Source: Tetrapisispora phaffii CBS 4417 (Eukaryota; Ascomycota; Saccharomycetes; Saccharomycetales; Saccharomycetaceae). Taken from it: a DNA stretch of 64,000 nt. The stretch is from positions 310,001-374,000 of the forward strand of contig NC_016525.1 in NCBI RefSeq assembly GCF_000236905.1, given 5' to 3'. The notes beneath the pieces are model-generated. The model saw only the letters and a program-made list of their open reading frames with translations, was not told the DNA's origin and did no database searches. This document shows positions 31,338 to 41,337 of the stretch, piece after piece. Positions within the stretch are counted from its first letter, which is position 1, and every line of letters starts with the position of its first letter. A program made the position numbers and the translations under genes.

Positions 31338-32714
31338 ATGCCAACTGGTAATAATAGTCCAAACGAGAGGGCTTATAGTATGGTGGTTGATGACAACATC
31401 AGCATAACAAACCACCAAGGTCAGGAACATGCGGTGTCTACTGCAATTCAAGCCGGTACAACTGTACATCACGTACATCATCACCATCATCATCATCACC
31501 ACTATAATAGAGATGAATTGAACGAAAATGTCTATAACATCCAAAGCGGTAATGAAATAAATGATAATAATACTAATAGTATAGTCGAAAATGGAAATAC
31601 AACTATGGCTATACCAAACCTTGCATCCATTTCCAATGCATCCATTTCGAACAATGCAAATAGATCAGATAAAAATGGTATACCTTTTTTAAAATTATAT
31701 TCATCAGTGAAAACATTATCTTTGAATCATTTAACTGCAAAACAACATCTTTTGATGGCTGTCTGCAGAGATTTTTCATTAGTATTACCTATAATGTACC
31801 TTTTCAGTACAATGAAGAAATCTTATGAAGTTCTATATGCAAAGAAAAATATACAATTGTATGATATACAATCAATTACAGAAACATTAGCATTATTGTG
31901 GCAATCTTATAAATTGAATAAATCCAACACAAGCATAAGTGATTCAACCTTATCAACTGCGTATTCCACAACAACATCATCATTGTCAAACACATCCTCA
32001 ACCCTTAGCGACTCTACTAATTCGAATAATAGCAATGATATTTCATCCTTGTTAACTTCTTTAATAAAACCGGATTATTCAGAGTATTTGCTATCGGCCA
32101 TATGGTGTGTGGTATCATTATATTTGACGTATTCAATATTGGATTCATTAATGGTGCGTTGGATTGTAAAATATTCCACTGTAGCAGCGATCATGAGAAT
32201 GTTTTCAATGTCAATTTTGATTCTTGCAATTGAATTATTATTATTAAATTCATTCTCTCCACAAAGCGAATACTATCTACATACTTGGATTTTAATTAGC
32301 TGTATACTAACAGCTGTTTATATTTGGCAAAGTTATTTGACATCTAATTTGAATTATGTCAGTAATGATGATGAGGAATATAAAAATGATAAAATAATAA
32401 ATGATAATAATAATAACTCAGTCTCAGATGGTTTTCAATCACATCCTGGTGATAACTCGAACTCTAGCAGTAGTGATAATTTAAGAACTAGAAATAGTGG
32501 AAGGAAAAAAAAGATGCCAAAAAATTATAAACCTTTCAAATTTTCTAAAAGAAGAACTATAGATTTATATAAGATAACGGTGTTCTGTGTTGTTCCCGTT
32601 GGTGTAGCCAGTTTTGTTACAATGGTAGGGTTGTTAAGAAACTTATTTATTCAACGATTAGATGTTCAACAAATTAGTATGATGTTGAAAGGCTCATACA
32701 CCATGGAACTATAG
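31338..32714 (+). CDS. EOS1: Eos1, ER membrane protein required for N-glycosylation
   Basis: 458 residues; S. cerevisiae Eos1 (YNL080C) has about 366. It is a multi-pass ER protein whose loss affects N-glycosylation and oxidative-stress tolerance. Membrane segments lie near residues 134-160 (CRDFSLVLPIMYLF), 250-275 (AIWCVVSLYLTYSIL), 285-305 (SILILAIELLLLNS), 314-334 (HTWILISCILTAVYIW) and 412-435 (VFCVVPVGVASFVTMVGLL). The extra length lies in an Asn-rich N-terminus that includes ten consecutive histidines (47-56), a Ser/Thr-rich insertion near 195-240 and an Asn/Ser-rich loop near 340-385. Next to PMS1, in the conserved order. Confidence 0.88.
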   Translation: MPTGNNSPNERAYSMVVDDNISITNHQGQEHAVSTAIQAGTTVHHVHHHHHHHHHYNRDELNENVYNIQSGNEINDNNTNSIVENGNTTMAIPNLASISNASISNNANRSDKNGIPFLKLYSSVKTLSLNHLTAKQHLLMAVCRDFSLVLPIMYLFSTMKKSYEVLYAKKNIQLYDIQSITETLALLWQSYKLNKSNTSISDSTLSTAYSTTTSSLSNTSSTLSDSTNSNNSNDISSLLTSLIKPDYSEYLLSAIWCVVSLYLTYSILDSLMVRWIVKYSTVAAIMRMFSMSILILAIELLLLNSFSPQSEYYLHTWILISCILTAVYIWQSYLTSNLNYVSNDDEEYKNDKIINDNNNNSVSDGFQSHPGDNSNSSSSDNLRTRNSGRKKKMPKNYKPFKFSKRRTIDLYKITVFCVVPVGVASFVTMVGLLRNLFIQRLDVQQISMMLKGSYTMEL

Positions 32715-32922
32715 TCCAAAACATGATTTCACTCAAAAAATATTTGTTGTATGATTACCAACATATTTTAAACAAATACCCCCTCTCTAACAGAGCCACA
32801 TAGCTAGATTTTTTTGCATATAGAAAAGTAATATATAAAAGTAGGTATGAACGTCCATATATTGTAATGCCTTATAAACATACTACTATATATACTTCAA
32901 GATCTCAAAGAAAATAGTTTTT

Positions 32923-35628
32923 TTAAATAGTATAATCATCCATATAAGAATCCCAGTTCTTTAATTCCATTAAATGTCTCATAGTTGGTCTACCGTGAGG
33001 GCAATTCCAAGGTTTGTCAAGTGTGCTCAAATTTTTTACTACTCTACTCATCACCTTTCTATTTAATGGTTTCCCAATCATAATGCTACTTCTGCATGCT
33101 CTCATCGCAAACATGGAACGTATTTTAGAACATTTGATACTTTCTTTATTCATGCCATCATTCACTTTAACTAGTTGAACTAATTCATTGAAATCTTCAA
33201 TGTTAAATAATGTTCTTTTAGAAACCGGTAGACTAGTTAGCCTGATTTTACAACCTTGATTTCCATCATCATCAACTTCTAACTTAAATCCATTCTTTTC
33301 AAAAATTTCAATATTTTCCATGACTACTAATTCATCAACTACGCTCAGTTCCACAGGAAGACTACTAATGAGCTTTTGTGACTTGAATACTGTGTTTTTT
33401 TGCAATGTCTCGAAATTGTATTTCTCGTCACTGGCATGTTGATCCACAATAAATAAATTTGACTTCCCGTCAATGTTGCAAGTTGTAATAATGAAACCCA
33501 AATTAAATTGTCCAACGAGATTCATATTATTAAACTGTTTTTTCTTAACGGTTAAGGTAAGGTACCTGTCACCTTCCTCTAAATCATTCAGATGATCACT
33601 TTGTTTAATGCTAAGACTATGATGAACTAACTTCATCTTTTCTATATATTTCAGAAACTGTGCACCTTCATCAAACACTCTGTTGGGTTTGTTTATAAAT
33701 AAGTTAGTAGAATATATTAAACCATTATCCTTCTTAGTAGAATTTATGCCGTTAAAATCGGATATGGATCGTAATTTCTCAGTGGTAACATCACGATGAA
33801 AATCTCTGATAGGGACTCTTACGTTAGTTTCTTGACTTAATAAGCCAACCTCCAAATCATCATGAGAATCAGCATTGGAAATATCACAATTGTCAACTTC
33901 AACATTATTTGTGTTATATTTATCAGTATCCTCATAAGGAGTTTCTGAATAACTGTCGTGATCACCCACAAACAACAACTTTTTATCTTCAATTATTTTA
34001 ACGAAATGTTCTTCAACTTCACCATCAATATTTATTATTACTTGTTCAACATCTTCTTGATCTATATCATTATGTTTATTCTGGCTAACGTTTTCAAATT
34101 CCTCAGCCAATGGGTTTTTAAATGAATGTAGATCTAACTGTTTATTTACATTAGAATTCGGACTGTGGTTCTCATTGAATGTGCTATTATCTATATCATC
34201 CGCACTATTTATTTTATCTTCGTATTCTCTAACATTGTGTACTGATCCATCCAGCATGCTTTCTCCTTCAATTACTTTAACGTGGCTTTCTACTTTATTT
34301 AATTTGGGTTTGAGGTCAGTATCTACAAGAGAGGAACTCTGAATTTGAGTATTTACATCAAATGGAATGTCAATTTCACTGGAATAATTTTTAGTAGCAG
34401 TGTCATCCATATCTGTATCTATAAAAGAGGAATTGCTTTTTTTCTCCTCATCAGTGACTTTCAAAGCAGCGTTAGGTAATATATCAATAGAGTCATTTTT
34501 TAAAGAAACTTCTTTTAAAACTGTCATCTCTTTCTTTGGAAGCTGTAAGTCTTGGTTTTGAAAATATTTTAGTAACTCTTCCTTAAAAAGATCAATAACA
34601 TACCTTTCATTGTGCAGAATCACTGTTCTCTTGTCTGGTGTTACATTCAAATCGATGAGCTCAGGGGAGACAATGAAATTAAGGAAAAATGCTGGATATT
34701 GAACATTATTAAATTGCCTGTAAGTTTCATTGCAACTTTTTACTAATGTGGGGTACTCGATTGGTCTTTTATTTATATATACAAATTGTCTATCTTTGTT
34801 GTTGCGACCACTACCAAAGGAACTTTTGGAAAGCAAACCTTCAACGGTGATGGTGTAATTCAGATCATCAAATGTATCATCTTCATCATATCTTTTACTG
34901 AAGTGAGATTTGTAAGGGTTCAAATCAAGGGTAAATTTAACTTCAGCTAACCCATGCAAATTAGTTGAGCCAAACACGCTTAATATATTTTTCTGCATTC
35001 CTTTGTTACTTAACGTCGAGAAAACTCGTTGACGTTTACCACTTGGTGTTATATTCACAACTGAAAATTTAATGTTAGTATTTATAATTGCATAACTTTG
35101 TAAAAGGGTAATGCATTTAGTAAATTGTCTTTTACCTGTTTTCATTAACTCCTTTCTTCTAACTGGCAAATTATAAAATAGATCCGAAATTTGCACACTT
35201 GTACCTTTATTTCTTGATGTTACGGTTTGTGAATAGATATTTCCGCTAATGTCATATTCAATTTTATCTGCTCTAGGTGGGTTAACAGTTGTTGTTACGA
35301 CAACCTGAGAAATAGCACACAACGAGGACAATGCTTCACCTCTAAAACCTAAAGTAGTAACATTAGTTATATCTTGGAAATTAGCGATTTTTGAAGTATA
35401 ATGTTTCATTGTCAAACTCTTATAGTCATCAGGTTGAATACCGTTTCCATCATCAGAACATTCCACAGAATCAATACCATATTTTTTGAAAATAATATCA
35501 ATTTGGCTGGCGTTAGCATCTATGCTGTTATCAACTAATTCCTTAACAGTTGTACTTATATCTATAATAACCTGCCCTGAAGTTAAAATATGTACATCTT
35601 TAACATCGATTGCATTTATTTTACTCAT
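32923..35628 (-). CDS. PMS1: Pms1, MutL-family mismatch repair endonuclease subunit
   Basis: 901 residues from the ATG at 35626-35628 (MSKINAIDVKDV); a TTG eight codons upstream was rejected. S. cerevisiae Pms1 (YNL082W) has 873. It pairs with Mlh1 as MutL-alpha and nicks DNA during mismatch repair. The N-terminal GHKL ATPase shows KELVDNSIDANA near residue 31, CSDDGNGI and TLGFRGEALSSL near 96. The middle linker is long, acidic and Asn/Asp-rich. The C-terminal endonuclease domain has DQHASDEKYNFE near 729, MRACRSSIMIGK and WNCPHGRPT near 876, so both metal-binding motifs are intact. Confidence 0.97.
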   Translation of the reverse strand: MSKINAIDVKDVHILTSGQVIIDISTTVKELVDNSIDANASQIDIIFKKYGIDSVECSDDGNGIQPDDYKSLTMKHYTSKIANFQDITNVTTLGFRGEALSSLCAISQVVVTTTVNPPRADKIEYDISGNIYSQTVTSRNKGTSVQISDLFYNLPVRRKELMKTGKRQFTKCITLLQSYAIINTNIKFSVVNITPSGKRQRVFSTLSNKGMQKNILSVFGSTNLHGLAEVKFTLDLNPYKSHFSKRYDEDDTFDDLNYTITVEGLLSKSSFGSGRNNKDRQFVYINKRPIEYPTLVKSCNETYRQFNNVQYPAFFLNFIVSPELIDLNVTPDKRTVILHNERYVIDLFKEELLKYFQNQDLQLPKKEMTVLKEVSLKNDSIDILPNAALKVTDEEKKSNSSFIDTDMDDTATKNYSSEIDIPFDVNTQIQSSSLVDTDLKPKLNKVESHVKVIEGESMLDGSVHNVREYEDKINSADDIDNSTFNENHSPNSNVNKQLDLHSFKNPLAEEFENVSQNKHNDIDQEDVEQVIINIDGEVEEHFVKIIEDKKLLFVGDHDSYSETPYEDTDKYNTNNVEVDNCDISNADSHDDLEVGLLSQETNVRVPIRDFHRDVTTEKLRSISDFNGINSTKKDNGLIYSTNLFINKPNRVFDEGAQFLKYIEKMKLVHHSLSIKQSDHLNDLEEGDRYLTLTVKKKQFNNMNLVGQFNLGFIITTCNIDGKSNLFIVDQHASDEKYNFETLQKNTVFKSQKLISSLPVELSVVDELVVMENIEIFEKNGFKLEVDDDGNQGCKIRLTSLPVSKRTLFNIEDFNELVQLVKVNDGMNKESIKCSKIRSMFAMRACRSSIMIGKPLNRKVMSRVVKNLSTLDKPWNCPHGRPTMRHLMELKNWDSYMDDYTI

Positions 35629-36151
35629 AGTAGTTAGTTGGTTATGGAGCAAAAAATTCTTGCAGATAACATATATCCGTTAGGCCAACGAATAATAAAA
35701 AAAGTTCTTTGTTACTAAATATTATAATCAACTATTATTAGTTAGAGACCTGTATATTATAATATTATAGTTATTACATGATGATCTAATATAATATGAT
35801 TGCAAATACATCAATCTTTCAGTTTGATTAAACCTTAAACAATAAATAATTGGGCATCGCGTTTGGTGTTCCATAGTCGCGACTGTCGAATATAAACATA
35901 ATTTGACTTTGCATTTAAGTGAGAGGATAAAGAATCTTAAAACATTCTACCTTTCAACTGTAAATAACACCGAGAATACTCTACTAATTACATATAACCA
36001 ATAAGGGAAGTCTCTATTTTGCTAAATGTACAATTTTAAAACATACTAATAAGGAATGATAAAATAAGTTCTGAATATTTTTAAGCATTCGACCACCTGA
36101 ATTATTATAATACCCCTAAATTGATTATCAAAATCGTATAAAGGAGTTCCG
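35629..36151. promoter_or_regulatory. Divergent PMS1 / REV7 promoter
   Basis: 523 bp between two DNA-repair genes. It contains TCGCGT at 35857-35862 and the palindrome GTCGCGAC at 35876-35883, both CGCG-bearing and close to the MCB element (ACGCGT) bound by MBF in G1/S-phase DNA-synthesis promoters. Everything else is AT-rich. Co-regulation of the two genes is inference. Confidence 0.4.
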
Positions 36152-36886
36152 ATGAATGAACTAATTGAAAAATGGATTAAAGTTTATCTCAAAAGTTATA
36201 TTAATTTGGTTTTATACCATAGAAATGTCTATCCTTCTATTACATTTGAATTAACTACATACCAAGCATTTACCTTACCGAAGTTTATTCCAATAAACAG
36301 ACATCAGGGCTTACAACAATATATTGAAGAGTTAATCAATGATGTTCTAAGCAAACTTATACATATATTTAAAGTTTCTATTGGTATAATAGACAAAGAA
36401 AATAATGTTTGCATTGAAAAGTATGTCTTAGATTTTGGAGAATTTCAACATCTTGATGATATCAGTTCCTTAACAGAAATGGATGTTTACAATGAATTCA
36501 GGTCTAGTTTAAACTGTTTGATAACTCAGTTAGAGGACATGCCACAAGTTAAAGATGACACTGTCGCCTTCCAAGTCTTTATTAATACTGTAGAGTATAA
36601 TCCATTAGCTACTATTGAATCCATTGAAAGAGTATCAAATGAGGATATAAAGAATACTTTTGATAGAGCAGCTAATTGGACAAAGTGTGAGGAACACGAA
36701 TATATTGAAAATCTGCATGAAAATAACGGACAGCCTAAAGTTAAATTAATATCCTTAATTGGATGTGACATCGGACCCTTTGTCATTTACAATTATATTG
36801 AGCAATTAATGATTAAAGATATGAATCATGTCTACTCTACTTTAAATAGTAACAAAGATGGTACGAGTTCTATGGGCTCGATATGA
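36152..36886 (+). CDS. REV7: Rev7, HORMA-domain subunit of DNA polymerase zeta
   Basis: 244 residues, about the size of S. cerevisiae Rev7 (YIL139C, 245). It forms Pol zeta with Rev3 for mutagenic translesion synthesis. The HORMA fold covers nearly the whole protein. Typical start: ELIEKWIKVYLKSYINLVLYHRNVYP then FTLPKFIPINRH (residues about 2-55). LDFGEFQHL lies near 96-104, and the closing segments KVKLISLIGCDIGPF near 200-215. In S. cerevisiae REV7 is on chromosome IX while PMS1 and SAL1 are on XIV, so its place here illustrates the interleaved ancestral order. Confidence 0.92.
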   Translation: MNELIEKWIKVYLKSYINLVLYHRNVYPSITFELTTYQAFTLPKFIPINRHQGLQQYIEELINDVLSKLIHIFKVSIGIIDKENNVCIEKYVLDFGEFQHLDDISSLTEMDVYNEFRSSLNCLITQLEDMPQVKDDTVAFQVFINTVEYNPLATIESIERVSNEDIKNTFDRAANWTKCEEHEYIENLHENNGQPKVKLISLIGCDIGPFVIYNYIEQLMIKDMNHVYSTLNSNKDGTSSMGSI

Positions 36887-37072
36887 ATCGAATACACACG
36901 TTGTATTAGCAATATATGAAAAAGTAAATGTGATAAATTATTATCCTATTAACAGTTATTTTAATTTAGTGTATAAAGAATATTATTATAAGTTTTTGTT
37001 TGTTATTTTAATCATTATGTGCAATATAAGAGATGTAATCCTTATTCTTTTGTAGATTTAATTGCTTTGTAC

Positions 37073-38911
37073 CTAGTGGTTTTCTAGTTTCATCACTTTC
37101 TTCAGATTTTCATAACATAAGTAACTAATCGAAACTGCCGGGCAAACTTTTGCTAAAGTTGGTAGAAGACCTTTGTACAAACCGCTGTAACTCTCTCGCT
37201 TAACAGTTTGAATGAAGACGTCTTTGATACCTGTGTATCTATAAGGATGTGCATATGTTCCTTGGGCTTGTAGTCTTGTTCTTAATAGATTTATTGGATA
37301 AACAATTGATGCACCAACAGTACCACTAAGTGCACCCATCGGTAGAACAACGAGATTGCTCAACTCTACGTCATCTTTTGGGATGCCAAGTTTAATGGAC
37401 TGTTTATTTATATACCATTTTTTCAAAGCTGAAAAAGTACCTAGATCCAATGCAGCATACGGAAACACCCCCATCAAACCTACCAATATACCCCTATAAA
37501 ATAATTTTATACCACCTTCTCTGTATAATTGTTTCGCTGTTTCAAAGAGCAATCTATTCCCTTTTAATGCATTCCCACCTAACGATGCACATTGAACTCT
37601 AAACTTTAAAGTATCAATTGGATAAATTGAAAATTGTGCTACAACACCTGCCAGGCCACCAGCTATATAAGTTGATACTTTGGATAATTCGTTTTTGTTA
37701 TCGATCCCCTCAATGCTTGCCATCAATGACTTTGTCATTTCAAAACTACCAAATTTAATGGAACTTTCTGGGAAAACTTTCATGACGTTTAAACCATTTC
37801 CTACATAAAATGCTCTTAAGCCACCTTGATTGTATAATGTAGTTATGGCTTTGATAATCGGAGATCTAATTTTATCAATCTTGATGTTTGGTTTTTGTGC
37901 TGCAATAGACTTTTTTGAATGTAATAATGTGGACGTAAGATCTGTTCTGGCTATAAGAAAAACCTTCAATCTATCAAATGGTGCAGTGCAAGTACGGGAA
38001 ATGACACCAGATATACCTCCTGCAATGAAGAAACCAAATCCCTTTAAAAAGTCATTGATCAATGTCATATCACCTTCAGAGGATAAATCAACATCTTCTT
38101 TGAATAAGTAAAAATAAGCGGTCTGTAGACGTGAGCCTTTACTTTTAGGCATCATCAAAAGAAAATCTCTCCATTGATCATAGGTAATAAATTCTTGGTC
38201 AGTATTTTGATCGATTCCATTCGATGAAATTGAACCTTTAGGATCAGACTTATGCATGTGTTCAGCGCTTTTAGTTAAAATGATGTCAGGTTTACCTTTC
38301 ATATGAAATGCCCAGCTAATGAACTGCTCCAAATTAGGATTTAACAACGATTGTGAGGGGTGCTTCCGAGAAACTTTATCTTCTGAGTGCATACTTTTTG
38401 AATTGTGGCTGTTGTTGTTTCCGTTATCCAGCTTTATAGGATCTTGATGGGCATCTTTTGATAATCTAATGAGATAGTTTGAAATTTCTTCTGGTTTAAC
38501 TAAACCATCGCCATCCGTATCAATCTTCTCAAAGCCAGATCTAATCTGCTTCTCTGCTGTCTTTGCATAAATTTTAAAATCTTCCAAATCAATTATTTTG
38601 TCATCGTTAGCATCCATTGCATGAAATAAGTTGACAAGAGCTTCATTATTATTCTTTAGAGGCATGTCATTCTTCACAAAAGCTTCGTTCAATCCCAATT
38701 GAGTTATTTTACCATCCTTGTTTATATCCAATCTGTTAAATATTGTTTCATATCTTCTGTCTCTGGATAGTTCATCTTCGAACAAATATTTTAGAATAGG
38801 TAATTTCTTCAATTTACTATTACCTTTATCGGTAGCATGTGTATTTCTATGGACATTATTTTGATTGTCATTCCCATTTTCGTCCTTACCACCATCACTT
38901 CGTATTACCAT
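37073..38911 (-). CDS. SAL1: Sal1, calcium-regulated mitochondrial ATP-Mg/Pi carrier
   Basis: 612 residues from the ATG at 38909-38911; the preceding GTG was ignored. S. cerevisiae Sal1 (YNL083W) has about 545. It exchanges adenine nucleotides across the inner membrane under calcium control. The N-terminal half carries EF-hands: FNRLDINKDGKIT (about 59), FHAMDANDDKIID (about 95) and FEKIDTDGDGLVK (about 131). The first and third have full acidic loops. The C-terminal half has three carrier repeats with PFDRLK, PIDTLK and PINLLR signatures. The GVISRTCTAPFDRLKVFLIARTD stretch is typical of SCaMC carriers. The extra length is a Ser/Asn/His-rich linker near 165-210. Confidence 0.94.
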   Translation of the reverse strand: MVIRSDGGKDENGNDNQNNVHRNTHATDKGNSKLKKLPILKYLFEDELSRDRRYETIFNRLDINKDGKITQLGLNEAFVKNDMPLKNNNEALVNLFHAMDANDDKIIDLEDFKIYAKTAEKQIRSGFEKIDTDGDGLVKPEEISNYLIRLSKDAHQDPIKLDNGNNNSHNSKSMHSEDKVSRKHPSQSLLNPNLEQFISWAFHMKGKPDIILTKSAEHMHKSDPKGSISSNGIDQNTDQEFITYDQWRDFLLMMPKSKGSRLQTAYFYLFKEDVDLSSEGDMTLINDFLKGFGFFIAGGISGVISRTCTAPFDRLKVFLIARTDLTSTLLHSKKSIAAQKPNIKIDKIRSPIIKAITTLYNQGGLRAFYVGNGLNVMKVFPESSIKFGSFEMTKSLMASIEGIDNKNELSKVSTYIAGGLAGVVAQFSIYPIDTLKFRVQCASLGGNALKGNRLLFETAKQLYREGGIKLFYRGILVGLMGVFPYAALDLGTFSALKKWYINKQSIKLGIPKDDVELSNLVVLPMGALSGTVGASIVYPINLLRTRLQAQGTYAHPYRYTGIKDVFIQTVKRESYSGLYKGLLPTLAKVCPAVSISYLCYENLKKVMKLENH

Positions 38912-39497
38912 CACTCCTAAATCGTATGCTATTAAATTTGCTTATATATTTTAGAATTTAACTCCAATGTAAAACAATCTTCACTACCTAATAACAAAAT
39001 ATATAAACAAAATTGTGTTTGCTTTAACTTTCAATAATATTTATTACACTATATGAGATGGCCAACAATTAATAGCAACAATATGAATATCCGTCTTCTA
39101 GTACAAGTATCTCAATATCAAGGCCATTGAAAAATTAAACTCTGCAATTATTATTAATAAATATGCACATATACATATATAGGTGGGAGACAATGTGATA
39201 TAACATATAAACTAATGTTAATCGTCTCATATTTATTATTAGATTGTGATTACTTTTTTTGACCTGTGTTTTTACTTGTGTATGTTTTTTTTTGCTCTAT
39301 ATGGATTTCATAATTGCAACTAATGAAAAAAGGTCATCGAAGGAAATAGGTCAACTTTAATATATCATAATTATGAAAGAGAGATACAAAGTTTAGAACT
39401 CATATAATATTGAAAGTAGGTAACTCTTCATTATTATTGTATAAGAGAATAAAATATCATACCCAACTGACTGAATAACTTCCATCAGCCCCCGGAA
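38912..39497. promoter_or_regulatory. Divergent SAL1 / thioesterase promoter
   Basis: 586 bp, very AT-rich, with poly-T runs near 39252-39260 and 39286-39293. Both flanking genes encode predicted mitochondrial proteins. No specific operator was identified. Confidence 0.45.
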
Positions 39498-41081
39498 ATG
39501 ATAAGCTATTCTTCTAAGTGTTTTACCCAAAGTAAAATACGTTTTACACCAATAACTCAAGTTGCGTTGAGAGTTGAAAGAGAATTTTCATCCAATTCTA
39601 CGATATGTAGTTTAGCTGGTAAGGATAACAAAGCTAATAAGGATTTAACCTCAAGACCAGATGCCACCGCCACACAAAGCACAGATTATTATGAATATCA
39701 AAAGCTAACTGTCGATTCAGTAAACAATTATAAGGCAACTTGGTTAAATGCTTTGAACGAGCGTAAGAAGCAATTGGCTAATGGTAAAATAATTGATTCA
39801 TTTGTTTACAATCATATAAAATCAACTGATATCGTTGATAAAACACAGAAAGAGTCATTCGCTTACATTTATTTACCATTCAAGGAGAACCCATTGATTG
39901 CTGATTTTTACGTGAATGCTGCTGGTAGAATAAGAATGGGCCAATTATTTCAAGATTTGGATTCTTTGGCTGGTAAGATAGCATATAAGCACACTTCTCC
40001 TGTTGAGCCAATGATTGTGACAGCTTCTATCGATAGAATATACTTATTAAAACAAATTGATTTGATATCTAATTTTAACGTTATCTTATCGGGTAATGTT
40101 ATATATACAGGTAGATCTTCGATGGAAATTGCAATTACAGCTAGAGCTATGGAACATGAACTGAATGAGAACACTCTACAAGATGATTCGAATTTATCAG
40201 ATGATGATATATTTCTAACAGCAAGTTTTACTTTTGTTGCTAGAAATCCTGAAACTCACAAATCTTTGGCAATTAACCGTTTATTACCACTAAATGAGAA
40301 GCAATGGATGGACTTTAAAAGAGCAGAGTCAAGAATAACGGCTAAAAAAATGAAAAATATTAATGAGAATCTTGCAAAAATTCCACCAACACACGAGGAA
40401 TCAAAAATGATTCATAAATTGTGGGGTGCTTCTAAGAAACTTATGAATTCCACATCAGGAAAGTTAGAGAATGCAATGCTAATGAATGATACTACTTTGA
40501 AGTCAACAATGTTTATGCAACCCCAATATAGAAACAGGCACTCATATATGATATTTGGTGGTTATTTAATGAGGCAAACATTTGAGTTAGCATACTGTGC
40601 TGCAGCCGCATTTTCACATGCATTGCCAAGGTTTGTATCATTAGATTCAACAACTTTTAAAACGCCAGTTCCGGTTGGTTCAATTTTACACATGAATGCT
40701 ACTGTTGTTTATACAGAACATCTACATAGTAAGAATAGCACACCTAACAGAGATATTGATATTTCTATTTCTGATTTCCAACCAACTCCTGCTAATGAAT
40801 TGTCTGTTCACAAAGGTGATTTCCTATCAAAACCAGGGACTTTAGTTCAAGTAAAAGTTGATACTTGGGTTCAACAACTAGCTTCTGATAAACAAGATAA
40901 ATCTGGTTCTTTTATTTATTCATTCTTTGTATCAAGTGATACATTTGATGATAAAGGCAATACTGTTGGTTATCCTACTGTCATTCCAAAATCCTACTCT
41001 GAAATGATAGAGTATATCGAAGCGAGAAGACGTGCTTTTGAAACTGCACAATATGCTAAAACTTTAAAGGGTAATTACTAA
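39498..41081 (+). CDS. Mitochondrial ACOT9-type acyl-CoA thioesterase with two hot-dog domains
   Basis: 527 residues. It probably hydrolyses acyl-CoA in the mitochondrial matrix. The N-terminus (SSKCFTQSKIRFTPITQVALR) is basic and Ser/Thr-rich with no acidic residue, as in a mitochondrial presequence. The first hot-dog domain (about 130-270) has GRIRMGQLFQDLDSLAGKIAYKH. The second (about 345-480) has RNRHSYMIFGGYLMRQTFELAYCAA and VSLDSTTFKTPVPVGSILHM, which match the ACOT9/ACOT10 family (NRHxxIFGGFLMR...ELA). I know of no clear orthologue at the corresponding S. cerevisiae locus and think the gene is missing there, but that is from memory. It lies between SAL1 and AXL2, convergent with AXL2. 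Confidence 0.82.
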   Translation: MISYSSKCFTQSKIRFTPITQVALRVEREFSSNSTICSLAGKDNKANKDLTSRPDATATQSTDYYEYQKLTVDSVNNYKATWLNALNERKKQLANGKIIDSFVYNHIKSTDIVDKTQKESFAYIYLPFKENPLIADFYVNAAGRIRMGQLFQDLDSLAGKIAYKHTSPVEPMIVTASIDRIYLLKQIDLISNFNVILSGNVIYTGRSSMEIAITARAMEHELNENTLQDDSNLSDDDIFLTASFTFVARNPETHKSLAINRLLPLNEKQWMDFKRAESRITAKKMKNINENLAKIPPTHEESKMIHKLWGASKKLMNSTSGKLENAMLMNDTTLKSTMFMQPQYRNRHSYMIFGGYLMRQTFELAYCAAAAFSHALPRFVSLDSTTFKTPVPVGSILHMNATVVYTEHLHSKNSTPNRDIDISISDFQPTPANELSVHKGDFLSKPGTLVQVKVDTWVQQLASDKQDKSGSFIYSFFVSSDTFDDKGNTVGYPTVIPKSYSEMIEYIEARRRAFETAQYAKTLKGNY

Positions 41082-41337
41082 TCTATCACATGAGCATTTT
41101 GCACATCAATTCGATAACCTTATTACTATTAATATTCCCACCTATGATTTAGACCTTATATGATCTATTTTAAACATTACATATAAATACATTGTTACTA
41201 GAATTTATTAATTATTATTTTATTAATAGTATTACAAATTTTTAATTATGTTAATAAACATAATAATAGATATATCATCATAATAATTTTATAATTGATG
41301 TTTTTTTTATCTATAAAAGTTTAATAGTCCATGTCAC

